In this document: positions 54,701-63,183 of the stretch, piece after piece
Layout: every line of letters starts with the position of its first letter
Numbering within the stretch: the stretch's first letter is position 1
Assembly (NCBI RefSeq): GCF_025060755.1
Contig: NZ_JANYUY010000003.1
Coordinates: forward strand, 205,874-269,873
DNA from: Paenibacillus doosanensis
GTDB taxonomy: Bacteria; Bacillota; Bacilli; Paenibacillales; NBRC-103111
DNA length: 64,000 bases
Direction: 5' to 3'
Made by a program: the position numbers and the translations under genes
Notes under the pieces: generated by a model
Told to the model about the DNA's origin: nothing
Seen by the model: the letters and a program-made list of their open reading frames with translations, nothing else
Databases searched by the model: none

Positions 54701-55274
54701 CAATGAACGATTCCAGTTTTTGAGCGAGCAGAAAAACGATCTCGTCGAGGCAAAAACGACGCTGTACCAAGTAATCCGCGAAATGGACGAGGAGATGTCC
54801 AAACGATTCCGGACGACCTTCGATGCGATACGTTCGCATTTTGTCGTCGTATTCTCCAAGCTGTTCGGCGGCGGACGAGCCGACCTGATTTTGTCCGAGC
54901 CGGACAGTCTGCTCGATACGGGCATCGAGATCGTTGCTCAGCCCCCGGGCAAAAAGCTGCAAAATTTGCAGCTGCTCTCCGGCGGAGAGCGCGCGCTGAC
55001 CGCGATTGCGCTGCTATTTTCGATCATCCGGGTGAAGCCGGTGCCGTTCTGCGTACTGGACGAAGTCGAAGCGGCCTTGGATGAAGCGAACGTCACCCGT
55101 TTCGCCGAATATTTGCGCGAATTTTCGCAGCAGACGCAGTTCATCGTCGTTACCCACCGTAAAGGGACGATGGAGGAAGCCGACGTGCTGTACGGCGTTA
55201 CGATGGAAGAGGGCGGCGTGTCCAAGCTCGTCTCGGTCCGCCTGGAAGAGGACGAGGCGATTATCGCCAGCTGA
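51702..55274 (+). CDS. smc: Chromosome condensation protein SMC
   Basis: A 1190-residue ABC-type ATPase of the SMC-ScpAB condensin. N-terminal Walker A GPNGSGKSNISDGIRW, long coiled coil (about 170-510), a hinge domain (about 515-670, with VVTLEGDVVNPGGSMTGGS), return coiled coil, and the C-terminal signature LLSGGERALTAIALLFSI with Walker B PFCVLDEVEAALDEANV. GAGGTGA before the ATG. It directs origin segregation and chromosome arm alignment. Confidence 0.98.
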   Translation: MFLKRIELSGFKSFADRTELEFVQGITAVVGPNGSGKSNISDGIRWVLGEQSARSLRGGKMEDIIFAGSDARKAVNYGEVSLTLDNTDQSLALEFNEVTVTRRVHRSGDSEYYINKQACRLKDITELFMDTGIGKEAYSIIGQGRIEEILSTKSEDRRGIFEEASGIVKYKSRKRETEKKLQETEQNLLRIHDLVVELEDQIEPLRIQSEKAIRYKELKEQLKSSEIAMYVYQIEQIYSSWTETNAKVEQLKKEQVELSAVVGQHDAHLEKHRWETRRLEQEIEGLQQQLLQISEDFEKCEGQGEVLKERKKNYASNQAQLQQAVSSQEQRIVEKDAELTQYREKIKALSVELIQFQAKLKAEEDRLLGVAGGISSGEEDRLKGELLETLNQMANARNEVRYTEQQLEALSKRLDRIGDEHRRWKDQQEDIAKRKRELEKRLTDVIAEITEARNQYIELTQGLKSKQLMSEESQSTVRKWEQKLDALTSRRDTMREMANDYDGFMHGVKEVLKAKDRRDLRGIHGAVAELVKVPADVEVAMETALGGALQHVVVDSEANGREAIAFLKRRQLGRATFLPLDVIRGRSIPEAEKRAIEGMEGFVGIGADLVRYDETYRQIVGSLLGNVIIASQLEVANRIAARVQYRYRVVTLEGDVVNPGGSMTGGSQQKKTTSLLSRQRQIEEMDKEIALSETQLKQLRTKAEQVRKEIATETQTLEELRQAGETLRIEEQQIRARLQPLENEAKQVADQLALYNEDGDALDAERRDLTARREAALESLERLKQEEAIVQQAIREAELARKAGEQAKEELQTQLTDLKIKVASQSQEKQSMQDQERRLSSELNALKNELDLNRSLLQQLELDMSNHQQESVLQIELLNTLKLKKQHCTEQLDLKRAERAGWLSKLEHEENKTREERNQLRQVEEHLHQTEVRVNRLDVELENLLKKLADDYELSFELAKERYPVPEDVLGAQNLVRDLKREISWLGEVNLGAIDEFARVNERFQFLSEQKNDLVEAKTTLYQVIREMDEEMSKRFRTTFDAIRSHFVVVFSKLFGGGRADLILSEPDSLLDTGIEIVAQPPGKKLQNLQLLSGGERALTAIALLFSIIRVKPVPFCVLDEVEAALDEANVTRFAEYLREFSQQTQFIVVTHRKGTMEEADVLYGVTMEEGGVSKLVSVRLEEDEAIIAS

Positions 55275-55354
55275 TGAAGGACAGGGGAACTTGCGCGGGA
55301 AGCGGCTTCGAGCAGAAGCTTATATATAAGTCGAAGAAGAGAGGGCTATAGCGG

Positions 55355-56365
55355 ATGAGTTTTTTTAAACGGTTGAAAGAAAGCATCTCCACCAAAGCGG
55401 AGGCGGTAACGAATAAATTTAAAGAAGGCTTGGCGAAAACCCGGGACGTGTTCGTCGATCGGGTGGAGGATTTGTTCAGCCGCCGCAAAAAAATTGACGA
55501 GGATTTTTATGAAGAGCTGGAGGAAATTTTGATCGGCGCGGACGTAGGCGTCAACACCGTGATGAAGCTGATCGAGGATTTGCGCTCCGAGGTGCGCAAG
55601 CGCAAGATCGAACAACCGAGCGAGCTGCAGCCGATTTTGTCCGAAATGATTATCAAGCTGCTGAAGGGTGAGGAGAACGCTTCGCTGAATATGGCAAGCT
55701 CCGGACCTACCGTCATCCTGTTTGTCGGCGTAAACGGCGTCGGCAAGACGACGACGATCGGCAAGCTGGCCCATCATTTGAAATCGCAAGGCAAAAAGGT
55801 GCTGCTCGCCGCAGGGGATACGTTCCGCGCCGGAGCTATCGAGCAGTTGGAAGTATGGGGGCAGCGGGTCGGCGTCGACGTCATCAAGCAGCAGGCGGGC
55901 TCCGATCCCGCGGCCGTTATGTTCGATGCGCTGCATGCGGCCAAAAACCGCGGCGTCGACGTGCTGCTCTGCGATACGGCCGGACGTCTGCAAAATAAAG
56001 TGAATTTGATGGAAGAGCTGAACAAAATTTATCGCGTCATCCGCCGCGAGGTGCCCGATGCGCCTCATGAGGTGCTGCTGGTGCTGGATGCGACGACTGG
56101 GCAAAACGCATTGAGTCAAGCCAGACTGTTCGACGAGAAATCGGGCCTCACCGGACTCGTGCTGACCAAGCTGGACGGGACGGCCAAAGGCGGTATCGTC
56201 GTGGCGATTCGCCAGGAGCTGCAGCTGCCGGTGAAATTCGTCGGACTGGGCGAGAAAATGGACGATCTGCAGCCGTTCGATTCCGATCAGTTCGTACATG
56301 CGCTCTTCAGTAAATGGATTCCCGAAGGGGAGCAGGAGCAGGGGGAGGAATCGCTGAATTCCTAG
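55355..56365 (+). CDS. ftsY: Signal recognition particle receptor FtsY
   Basis: A 336-residue SRP GTPase with the NG domain: GVNGVGKTTTIGKLA, DTFRAGAIEQL, DTAGRLQNK and TKLDGTAKGG. The short charged N-terminus (MSFFKRLKESISTKAEAV) is the membrane-binding region found in Gram-positive FtsY. It follows smc and precedes the other SRP gene ffh. Confidence 0.97.
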   Translation: MSFFKRLKESISTKAEAVTNKFKEGLAKTRDVFVDRVEDLFSRRKKIDEDFYEELEEILIGADVGVNTVMKLIEDLRSEVRKRKIEQPSELQPILSEMIIKLLKGEENASLNMASSGPTVILFVGVNGVGKTTTIGKLAHHLKSQGKKVLLAAGDTFRAGAIEQLEVWGQRVGVDVIKQQAGSDPAAVMFDALHAAKNRGVDVLLCDTAGRLQNKVNLMEELNKIYRVIRREVPDAPHEVLLVLDATTGQNALSQARLFDEKSGLTGLVLTKLDGTAKGGIVVAIRQELQLPVKFVGLGEKMDDLQPFDSDQFVHALFSKWIPEGEQEQGEESLNS

Positions 56366-56402
56366 CGCGGGCAAACGATTTTTGGGTGACAAGGAAAATA
56401 GC

Positions 56403-56431
56403 TTGACATCGATTCGCGTTTTGGGTATTAT
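56403..56431 (+). promoter_or_regulatory. Sigma-A promoter of ylxM-ffh
   Basis: TTGACA (56403-56408), 17-base spacer, TATTAT (56426-56431), about 50 bases before ylxM. Confidence 0.8.
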
Positions 56432-56481
56432 AGGTTCTGTTGCTCCTGTAAAGTGTTTTACCTTAACGGAGGCGAGGCACT

Positions 56482-56832
56482 ATGGCGGAAGAAAATGTAC
56501 TGACCAAGACGAACCGCATTAACTTGCTGTTTGACTTTTACGAGAAGCTGCTGACAGAGAAGCAGCAAATGTTTTGCAAGCATTACTTTCACGACGATTA
56601 CTCGCTTGGCGAAATCGCTGCGGAGTTTCAAATCAGCCGCCAGGCCGTCTATGAACATATAAAGAGAGCGGAAGCGGTGCTCGAGGAATACGAGACCAAG
56701 CTGCAGCTTCTGTCCAAGCATGAACAAAGGCAGCACAAAGTACAGCAGCTTGACGCTCTGCTCGGCGGATTGCCGGAAGAAGAGCGGCAGCAGGCGAAAC
56801 GCCTCGCGAGCGGCTTGCTGGATCTCGACTAA
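56482..56832 (+). CDS. ylxM: YlxM, putative SRP-associated HTH protein
   Basis: A 116-residue DNA/RNA-binding-like protein of UPF0122: [20 protein letters not shown], then a sigma-4-like HTH ([25 protein letters not shown]). It sits before ffh in most Firmicutes and stimulates SRP in streptococci. Acidic C-terminal tail. Confidence 0.94.
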   Translation: MAEENVLTKTNRINLLFDFYEKLLTEKQQMFCKHYFHDDYSLGEIAAEFQISRQAVYEHIKRAEAVLEEYETKLQLLSKHEQRQHKVQQLDALLGGLPEEERQQAKRLASGLLDLD

Positions 56833-56853
56833 AGCTCAAGAGGTGAAATGGCC

Positions 56854-58227
56854 ATGGCATTCGAAGGATTAGCGACCCGGTTGCAGAATGTGTTCAGCAA
56901 GCTGAGAGGCAAAGGAAAGCTAACGGAAGACGATGTTAACGAGGCGCTGCGCGAAGTTCGCCTCGCGCTTCTTGAGGCCGACGTCAATTTTAAAGTCGTC
57001 AAGGAATTTATCGCCAAGGTAAAGGAACGCGCGATCGGACAAGAAGTTTTGCAGAGCTTTACCCCTGCGATGGTCGTGGTCGATATCGTAAACAAAGAGC
57101 TGACGGAGCTTATGGGCGGAACGCAAAGCAAGCTGGCCCGTTCCAACCGGCCGCCTACCGTCGTGCTCATGGTCGGCTTGCAGGGTGCCGGTAAAACGAC
57201 GGCGACCGGGAAGCTCGCCAAAATGCTTTTGCAGCAAAACCATCGTCCGCTCCTGGCGGCCGGCGACATCTACCGCCCCGCTGCGATCAAGCAGCTCCAG
57301 GTGCTCGGCGAGCAGTTGAAGGTGCCCGTGTTTACGATGGGCGATCAGGTAAGTCCGGTCGAAATCGCCAAACAAGCGCTGCAGCATGCCAAGGATAACG
57401 GTAACGACTACCTGATCGTCGATACCGCAGGCCGATTGCATATTGACGAAGGCCTGATGGACGAGCTGAAGCAAATCGTCGAAGCGATCAAGCCGGACGA
57501 GACGCTGCTCGTCGTCGATGCGATGACAGGGCAGGATGCGGTCAATGTGGCCGAAAGCTTCCATAAGCAGCTTGCGCTGACCGGCGTCGTGCTGACCAAG
57601 CTGGACGGAGATACGCGTGGCGGCGCCGCCATCTCGGTTAAGGCGGTTACGGGCTGCCCGATCAAATTCGCCGGGATCGGCGAAAAGCTGGATGCGCTGG
57701 AACCGTTCCATCCGGACCGGATGGCGTCGCGTATTCTCGGCATGGGGGATATGCTGACCTTGATCGAGAAAGCGCAGGCGGGCATCGACGCGGAGAAAGC
57801 GAAGGAAATGGAGCGCAAGATGCGCACCGCAGAGTTCACCTTCGACGATTTCCTCGATCAGATGGAGCAGGTCAAGAAGCTGGGGCCGCTCGATCAAATC
57901 TTGGATATGCTCCCCGGAGCGAACAAGATGAAGGGGATGAAAGACCTCAAGGTGGATGACAAGCAGATGGCGCGCATCGCGGCTATCGTCAAATCCATGA
58001 CCAAGGAAGAGCGCGCGAATCCGGATATGCTGAGCCCTAGCAGACGCAAGCGGCTTGCGGCCGGCAGCGGGAATTCGGTGCAGGATGTAAACCGATTCAT
58101 CAAGCAGTTCGACGATATGCGCAAGATGATGAAGCAGTTTTCCAGCATGATGGGCCCGAAGGGGCCGAAGGCGCTCAAAGGATTAAAAGGCAAGCTGGGT
58201 AAAGGAATGAAGTTCCCGTTCGGTTAA
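56854..58227 (+). CDS. ffh: Signal recognition particle protein Ffh
   Basis: Binds signal peptides of nascent membrane and secreted proteins with SRP RNA. N domain, G domain ([35 protein letters not shown]) and a methionine-rich M domain ([44 protein letters not shown]). ATG 56854 lies 8 bases after AAGAGGTGA; ATG 56848 is too close. rpsP follows 53 bases on. Confidence 0.97.
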   Translation: MAFEGLATRLQNVFSKLRGKGKLTEDDVNEALREVRLALLEADVNFKVVKEFIAKVKERAIGQEVLQSFTPAMVVVDIVNKELTELMGGTQSKLARSNRPPTVVLMVGLQGAGKTTATGKLAKMLLQQNHRPLLAAGDIYRPAAIKQLQVLGEQLKVPVFTMGDQVSPVEIAKQALQHAKDNGNDYLIVDTAGRLHIDEGLMDELKQIVEAIKPDETLLVVDAMTGQDAVNVAESFHKQLALTGVVLTKLDGDTRGGAAISVKAVTGCPIKFAGIGEKLDALEPFHPDRMASRILGMGDMLTLIEKAQAGIDAEKAKEMERKMRTAEFTFDDFLDQMEQVKKLGPLDQILDMLPGANKMKGMKDLKVDDKQMARIAAIVKSMTKEERANPDMLSPSRRKRLAAGSGNSVQDVNRFIKQFDDMRKMMKQFSSMMGPKGPKALKGLKGKLGKGMKFPFG

Positions 58228-58280
58228 TCGGCGGGAGCGTGATCATAAGCAGTTTATTCTATGTGGGAGGTGATTTTAAA

Positions 58281-58553
58281 GTGGCAACACGTATTCGTCT
58301 TAAACGTATGGGCGCTCATAAAGCTCCATTTTATCGTGTGGTAGTTTCGGATTCCCGTTCTCCGCGTGACGGTCGCTTCATCGAAGAGATCGGAACTTAC
58401 AACCCGGTTGCAAAACCAGCTGTTGTAAACATCGACGAGGAAAAAGCGCTGAAATGGCTTCAAACTGGCGCTCAAGCTTCCGATACCGTTCGCAGTCTGT
58501 TCAGCCAAGCGGGTATCATGACAAAGTTTCATGAATCCAAACTGCAGAAGTAA
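58281..58553 (+). CDS. rpsP: 30S ribosomal protein S16
   Basis: A 90-residue S16: [34 protein letters not shown] and [15 protein letters not shown] 58281 has GGGAGGTGAT 8 bases upstream; the longer frame from 58239 is rejected on family length. khpA follows 24 bases on. Confidence 0.97.
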   Translation: MATRIRLKRMGAHKAPFYRVVVSDSRSPRDGRFIEEIGTYNPVAKPAVVNIDEEKALKWLQTGAQASDTVRSLFSQAGIMTKFHESKLQK

Positions 58554-58577
58554 TATTCTGCCGATTCGGAGGGTTGT

Positions 58578-58808
58578 ATGAAAGATCTTATCACCGTTAT
58601 CGCTAAGGCGTTGGTTGATCATCCCGATGAAGTAAAAGTGAACGCGGTGGAGGACGACCGCAATATTACATTCGAGCTGTCCGTTCATCCCGACGATGTC
58701 GGAAAAGTGATCGGCAAGCAAGGACGTATTGCCAAAGCCCTTCGTACCGTAGTCACTTCGGCTGCAGTAAAAGAAAGCAAGCGTGTCTCGGTTGAAATTG
58801 TGTCTTAA
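58578..58808 (+). CDS. khpA: KH-domain RNA-binding protein KhpA
   Basis: A 76-residue single KH domain with the GxxG loop in VIGKQGRIAKALRTVV. KhpA acts with KhpB in control of cell division and small RNAs in Firmicutes; the Bacillus name is ylqC. It lies between rpsP and rimM; ylqD of Bacillus is absent here. Confidence 0.93.
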   Translation: MKDLITVIAKALVDHPDEVKVNAVEDDRNITFELSVHPDDVGKVIGKQGRIAKALRTVVTSAAVKESKRVSVEIVS

Positions 58809-58819
58809 GGGACATTATG

Positions 58820-58848
58820 AGAGTTAGGAGCGATCCTAACTCTTTCTT
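58820..58848 (+). terminator. Hairpin after khpA
   Basis: AGAGTTAGGA-GCGA-TCCTAACTCT (58820-58843), a perfect 10-bp stem followed by TTCTT. The T-run is interrupted, so termination may be partial. Confidence 0.65.
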
Positions 58849-58957
58849 GCCATATAGGAATGCTTCTGTTTAAACCTGCCTCTACGCGCGGTCATTCAGT
58901 CCGAAGATCCCGATAGAGGTTTTCTCTATATATTTATTTGTTTGCCGGAGGGGCAGA

Positions 58958-59479
58958 ATGAGCGAAAAATTGTATACAGTTGGAAAAATCGTAAATACTC
59001 ATGGTATCCGGGGGGATTTGAAAATCGTTCCGCAGACGGATTTTCCCGATGAGCGTTTCGCTAAAGGCAGCGCTTTAGTCTTTTTCGATCCGCAAAAACA
59101 AACGCGTATGCCGGTAATCGTGGAATCGGCGCGCGAGCAAAAAAAAATGTTTGTCGTCAAATTTAAAGGCTTCGACAACATCAACGACGTGGAGAAGTAC
59201 AAAGGGTGGCTGCTCAAGGTGGAAGAGCAGTATTTGAGCGAGCTGCCGGACGATGAGTTTTATTATCACGAAATCATCGGCTGTACGGTCGTTACGGACG
59301 AGGGCGAGGAGCTCGGCAAGATCAGCGAAATTTTATCGCCGGGAGCCAACGACGTCTGGGTCGTCGAGTGCGAGAAAGGAAAGCCTGTGCTGCTCCCGTA
59401 TATCGACGAGGTCATACTTGAAGTGGATGTGGAGAACAAACGGGTGAAGGTTCACCTGATGGAAGGCTTGCTGGATTGA
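58958..59479 (+). CDS. rimM: Ribosome maturation factor RimM
   Basis: A 173-residue 30S assembly factor that binds S19. N-terminal RimM domain ([16 protein letters not shown]) and PRC-barrel ([31 protein letters not shown]). GGAGGGG precedes the ATG. The stop overlaps trmD by one base. Confidence 0.96.
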   Translation: MSEKLYTVGKIVNTHGIRGDLKIVPQTDFPDERFAKGSALVFFDPQKQTRMPVIVESAREQKKMFVVKFKGFDNINDVEKYKGWLLKVEEQYLSELPDDEFYYHEIIGCTVVTDEGEELGKISEILSPGANDVWVVECEKGKPVLLPYIDEVILEVDVENKRVKVHLMEGLLD

Positions 59480-60225
59480 TGAGAATCGATGTTTTAACAT
59501 TATTTCCGGCGATGTTCGACGGCGTGTTTTCTTCGAGCATTTTGGGCAAGGCGAGGGAAAAAGGCATCGTCGAGCTGAATACGGTCAACTTTCGCGATTT
59601 TTCGAACAATAAGCATAGCACGGTCGACGATTATCCTTATGGCGGAGGCGGAGGCATGGTATTGAAGCCTGAGCCGATCTTTGCCGCCGTAGAGTCGCTG
59701 ACGGACCCGCTTGCAAGCAAGCCGCGGATCATTCTGATGTGTCCCCAGGGAGAACCGTTTACGCAGCGCAAAGCAGAGGAGCTGTCCGGAGAAGAGCATC
59801 TGATTTTCATCTGCGGACATTACGAAGGCTATGACGAGCGAATACGGGAGCATCTCGTCACGGACGAGCTATCGATCGGCGATTATGTGCTCACGGGCGG
59901 GGAACTGCCGGCTATGGTCGTCATTGACAGCGTAGCCCGGCTTCTGCCCGGCGTGCTCGGAAACGAAACCTCGGCCGTAACGGATTCCTTCAGCACCGGC
60001 TTGCTTGAATACCCGCACTATACCAGACCGGTGCAATTCCGGGAATGGGCGGTGCCGGATATTTTATTGTCCGGGCATCATGCCAATATCGAAAAATGGC
60101 GCAAGAAGCAGGCGATTGAGCGCACATGGCGCAAACGCCCCGACCTGCTCGCTAAGTATCCGCTAGGCAAGGAAGAGCGGCAATGGCTGCAGGAATTGCA
60201 GGACGGCAAGGATACGAGTTCGTAA
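59479..60225 (+). CDS. trmD: tRNA (guanine37-N1)-methyltransferase TrmD
   Basis: Makes m1G37, which prevents frameshifting. A 248-residue SPOUT enzyme with [39 protein letters not shown] and [18 protein letters not shown] of the knotted SAM site. The ATG overlaps the rimM stop in TGATG. Confidence 0.97.
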   Translation: MRIDVLTLFPAMFDGVFSSSILGKAREKGIVELNTVNFRDFSNNKHSTVDDYPYGGGGGMVLKPEPIFAAVESLTDPLASKPRIILMCPQGEPFTQRKAEELSGEEHLIFICGHYEGYDERIREHLVTDELSIGDYVLTGGELPAMVVIDSVARLLPGVLGNETSAVTDSFSTGLLEYPHYTRPVQFREWAVPDILLSGHHANIEKWRKKQAIERTWRKRPDLLAKYPLGKEERQWLQELQDGKDTSS

Positions 60226-60252
60226 ATCCGATGCAACTTTTGCAAATACAAG

Positions 60253-60281
60253 TTGTAATTGGCCCGGAGATATGCTAATAT
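60253..60281 (+). promoter_or_regulatory. Candidate promoter of rplS
   Basis: TTGTAA (60253-60258), 17-base spacer, TAATAT (60276-60281). It leaves a leader of about 100 bases before rplS. Confidence 0.55.
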
Positions 60282-60304
60282 ATACAACGTTGTGGCATTT
60301 TTGC

Positions 60305-60382
60305 CCGATTACGGTGGTCCTCTACGCATAACAACACGAATGGCAACTGCAGAGGCGGAATGAACACCTGTGTGGAAGGAGG
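60305..60382 (+). ncRNA. L19 ribosomal protein leader
   Basis: The untranslated stretch before rplS contains GGTG-GTCCTCT..GCA (60313-60328) that pairs with TGCAGAGG (60348-60355) and CACC (60365-60368), with a GGAATGAACACCTG segment. This looks like the Bacillota L19 leader, an autoregulatory mRNA structure bound by L19. Recognised by eye only; a covariance search was not possible. Confidence 0.65.
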
Positions 60383-60391
60383 GAGTCATAC

Positions 60392-60733
60392 ATGAGTTTG
60401 ATCCAGGAGATTACAAAGGAACAACTTCGCCAAGATCTGCCTAGCTTTCGTCCAGGCGATACAGTGAAAGTCTACGTAAAAGTTATCGAGGGTTCCCGCG
60501 AACGTATTCAGCTGTTCGAAGGTGTTGTTATTAAACGCCGCGGCGGCGGAATCAGCGAAACCTTTACCGTTAGAAAAATTTCTTACGGTGTTGGCGTAGA
60601 AAGAACGTTCCCAGTACATTCCCCGAAGATTGACAAGCTTGAGGTGGCTCGCCGTGGTAAAGTTCGTCGCGCGAAGCTGTACTACTTGCGTGGTCTTCGC
60701 GGTAAAGCGGCAAGAATTCAAGAAATTCGTTAA
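60392..60733 (+). CDS. rplS: 50S ribosomal protein L19
   Basis: A 113-residue L19: [58 protein letters not shown] and [25 protein letters not shown] before the ATG. It has its own leader and terminator. Confidence 0.97.
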   Translation: MSLIQEITKEQLRQDLPSFRPGDTVKVYVKVIEGSRERIQLFEGVVIKRRGGGISETFTVRKISYGVGVERTFPVHSPKIDKLEVARRGKVRRAKLYYLRGLRGKAARIQEIR

Positions 60734-60747
60734 GACGAAACCAATGG

Positions 60748-60778
60748 GGGGCTTGTTTACCAAGCCCCTTTTCGTTTT
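60748..60778 (+). terminator. Terminator after rplS
   Basis: GGGGCTTG-TTTAC-CAAGCCCC (60748-60768) and TTTTCGTTTTT; an outer ACGAAA/TTTCGT pair can lengthen the stem. Confidence 0.9.
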
Positions 60779-60810
60779 TCGCAGATTATTGGAGAGAAGG
60801 GCAGGTCTGT

Positions 60811-61383
60811 ATGGAGCAGGAACAAACTGTGGACAAATCGAATCCGCTCAAGAGCGAAGCTTGGGAATGGATCAAGGCGCTGCTGATTGCCGCGGCTCTC
60901 GTGTTTTTTATACGATGGTTGATTTTTGCTCCGTTCATTGTGGAAGGGCCGTCCATGGAGCCGAATTTTTATACCGGTGAACGACTTATCGTCAACAAAA
61001 TGATTTACTCCTTGCACAAGCCGGAACGAGGCGAAGTCGTAGTGTTCCATGCTACGAAGGAGAAAGATTACATAAAACGCGTCATCGCCCTCCCGGGAGA
61101 AACGGTGAAGGTAGAAGGCGACAAAGTGTATGTGAACAACAAGGTGCTGGACGAACCGTATTTGCAGAAGGCATTGGATGACGCCGCTAAAAAAGGGGTG
61201 CCGTACAACACGAGAAACTTCCCGGAGAAAACGGTGCCGGAGGGCATGGTGTTCGTGATGGGGGACAATCGTTCCAATAGCCAAGACAGCCGGGACATCG
61301 GACCTGTCGAGTACGATAAAATTGTCGGTCGCGCCGATTTGATCTTCTGGCCGTTCGATAAAATCAGCCTGGTGCATTTCTAG
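60811..61383 (+). CDS. lepB: Type I signal peptidase
   Basis: A 190-residue SipS-type signal peptidase with one N-terminal membrane helix (about 20-42, ALLIAAALVFFIRWLIF), catalytic Ser in VEGPSMEPN and Lys in DYIKRVIALPGE, and the late MGDNRSNSQDSRDIGPV box. It cleaves Sec and Tat signal peptides at the outer membrane face. In Bacillus this interval between rplS and rbgA lacks it. Confidence 0.95.
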   Translation: MEQEQTVDKSNPLKSEAWEWIKALLIAAALVFFIRWLIFAPFIVEGPSMEPNFYTGERLIVNKMIYSLHKPERGEVVVFHATKEKDYIKRVIALPGETVKVEGDKVYVNNKVLDEPYLQKALDDAAKKGVPYNTRNFPEKTVPEGMVFVMGDNRSNSQDSRDIGPVEYDKIVGRADLIFWPFDKISLVHF

Positions 61384-61415
61384 AAAATAGCAGTAAAAAA
61401 AGTTGAGGTGACCGT

Positions 61416-62303
61416 ATGACGATTCAGTGGTTTCCAGGTCACATGACAAGAGCCCGCCGGCAAATTCAAGATAAATTGAAGCTGATCGATGTGGTGATTG
61501 AACTGTTGGACGCACGGATTCCGTTATCCAGCAGAAATCCGATGATTGACGAAATATTGCAAAATAAGCCACGGCTTGTTTTGCTCAACAAGAGCGATCT
61601 GGCAGACCCGGATGTGACCGCAAAATGGGTTGCCTATTTCGCCGGAGAAGGGCTGCAGGCGCTTCCCGTCGACGCGGCGACCGGCAATCAGATGAAAGAA
61701 ATTATGGCTCGCTGCAGGCAGCTGATGGCCGCCAAAATTGAAACTCAGCTGCGCAAAGGGATCAACCCGCGCGCCATTCGCGCCTTAATCGTAGGCATTC
61801 CCAACGTCGGCAAATCGACGCTGATCAATCGGCTCGCGGGACGAAAAATTGCCGCTACCGGAGATAAGCCCGGCGTTACGAAAGGGCAGCAATGGATCAA
61901 AGTGGGGACCGAGATGGAGTTGCTCGATACGCCGGGCATTTTGTGGCCAAAGTTCGAGGATCAGCAGGTAGGCATGAGACTTGCCGCCACCGGCGCGATC
62001 AAGGAAGAGATATTGCATCCCGAGGATATCGCCTTTTATACGCTGCGCTATTTGACCGTGCACTACGGAGGGGCGCTCAAAGAGCGCTTCGGTATCGACA
62101 AGATGCCGGACGATCCGGAAGACAACGATGCGGTGATCGAAGTGATGGAAGCGATCGGACGCAAACGGGGCGCTCTGGTCAGCGGGGGCAGGGTCGATCT
62201 GGAGAAAGCGTCCTTGACGATTTTGCGGGAGCTGCGAGCCGGAAAAATGGGCCGGATCAGCCTGGAATCACCCGACGATGTAAATGAAGAAAAGCCACTC
62301 TAA
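61416..62303 (+). CDS. rbgA: Ribosome biogenesis GTPase RbgA (YlqF)
   Basis: A 295-residue circularly permuted GTPase for late 50S assembly (L16 incorporation). [15 protein letters not shown] at the N-terminus, G4 NKSD before G1 GIPNVGKST and G3 DTPG, then a C-terminal helical domain ([17 protein letters not shown]). GAGGTGA precedes the ATG. The stop codon is inside the terminator stem. Confidence 0.96.
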   Translation: MTIQWFPGHMTRARRQIQDKLKLIDVVIELLDARIPLSSRNPMIDEILQNKPRLVLLNKSDLADPDVTAKWVAYFAGEGLQALPVDAATGNQMKEIMARCRQLMAAKIETQLRKGINPRAIRALIVGIPNVGKSTLINRLAGRKIAATGDKPGVTKGQQWIKVGTEMELLDTPGILWPKFEDQQVGMRLAATGAIKEEILHPEDIAFYTLRYLTVHYGGALKERFGIDKMPDDPEDNDAVIEVMEAIGRKRGALVSGGRVDLEKASLTILRELRAGKMGRISLESPDDVNEEKPL

Positions 62304-62328
62304 CGTTAGATGTCAGAGTGGCTTTTTT
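62290..62328 (+). terminator. Terminator overlapping the rbgA stop
   Basis: A 12-bp stem (62290-62301 with 62315-62326), 13-base loop and T-run. The left arm encodes the last rbgA codons. Confidence 0.9.
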
Positions 62329-62448
62329 CTATGTATATTTTGCTGGAACGACGGGTATCCGGTACGGCGGCTTTCTAGTATAATGGGCATACGGGCAAGG
62401 CTCGGAAAGTACGCCGGGATACTGGTGAAAGAAAGGGAAGGCTTAGTT

Positions 62449-63066
62449 ATGTTATTGGAACATGAACAGATGCTCTGGGAGCAGGGCGTCGAGCATATAG
62501 CGGGGGTCGATGAAGTCGGGCGGGGGTGTTTGTTCGGCGACGTCGTGGCCGCAGCGGTTATTTTGCCCAAAGGTCTCGTGCTGGAGGAAATCGACGATTC
62601 CAAGAAGCTGAGCCCGAAAAAGCGGGAGCAGCTGTACGAACTGATCGAACGGGAGGCTGTCGCAATCGGAGTCGGCGTCGTGGACGTAGCGACGATCGAA
62701 GCGATCAACATTAAACAGGCGGCGCGTCTTGCGATGAAGCAGGCCGTCGAGAAGCTAAAGCCGGCGGCGCAATATTTGCTGGTCGATGCGGAGAAGGTGG
62801 ACGTTCCGCTGCCGCAGATGGCCATCATTCACGGAGATGCGATGAGCCAGTCGATTGCCGCCGCTTCGATCATCGCCAAAGTGACGCGGGACCGGATGTG
62901 TCTCCACTGGGACCTAGAGTACCCCGAATACGGACTGGCCCTGCACAAAGGCTATGCGACCAAGCTGCACCGGGAAAAAATTCTCGAATACGGGGCGACG
63001 CCGCTTCATCGGCAGACGTTTTTAAAAAATCTGCTTGCGCAGCAGGAGCAGTTGGAATTATTTTAA
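62449..63066 (+). CDS. rnhB: Ribonuclease HII
   Basis: Removes RNA from RNA-DNA hybrids and misincorporated ribonucleotides. A 205-residue product with AGVDEVGRGCLFG, DDSKKLSPKKRE, LLVDAEKV and the HGDAMSQSIAAASIIAKVTRD box. ATG 62449 follows GGAAGG; the frame runs 55 codons upstream into the rbgA terminator and is rejected there. Confidence 0.96.
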   Translation: MLLEHEQMLWEQGVEHIAGVDEVGRGCLFGDVVAAAVILPKGLVLEEIDDSKKLSPKKREQLYELIEREAVAIGVGVVDVATIEAINIKQAARLAMKQAVEKLKPAAQYLLVDAEKVDVPLPQMAIIHGDAMSQSIAAASIIAKVTRDRMCLHWDLEYPEYGLALHKGYATKLHREKILEYGATPLHRQTFLKNLLAQQEQLELF

Positions 63067-63183
63067 CTCATAGAATACATAAGTTGCCGTTTTTTCGTTC
63101 CATCGGGTGTAAAAAAAAGCGCCGGATGCCGATATAGAGTCATACGCTGCAATGCTGAAATTAAGTTTCGGGAGGGAGAGCCC

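Noticed and set aside
53094..54962. 622-codon open frame on the minus strand opposite smc
   Set aside because: It is the shadow of the smc coiled-coil coding region: no ribosome binding site, no family features, Leu/Gln/Arg-rich composition as expected from the complement.
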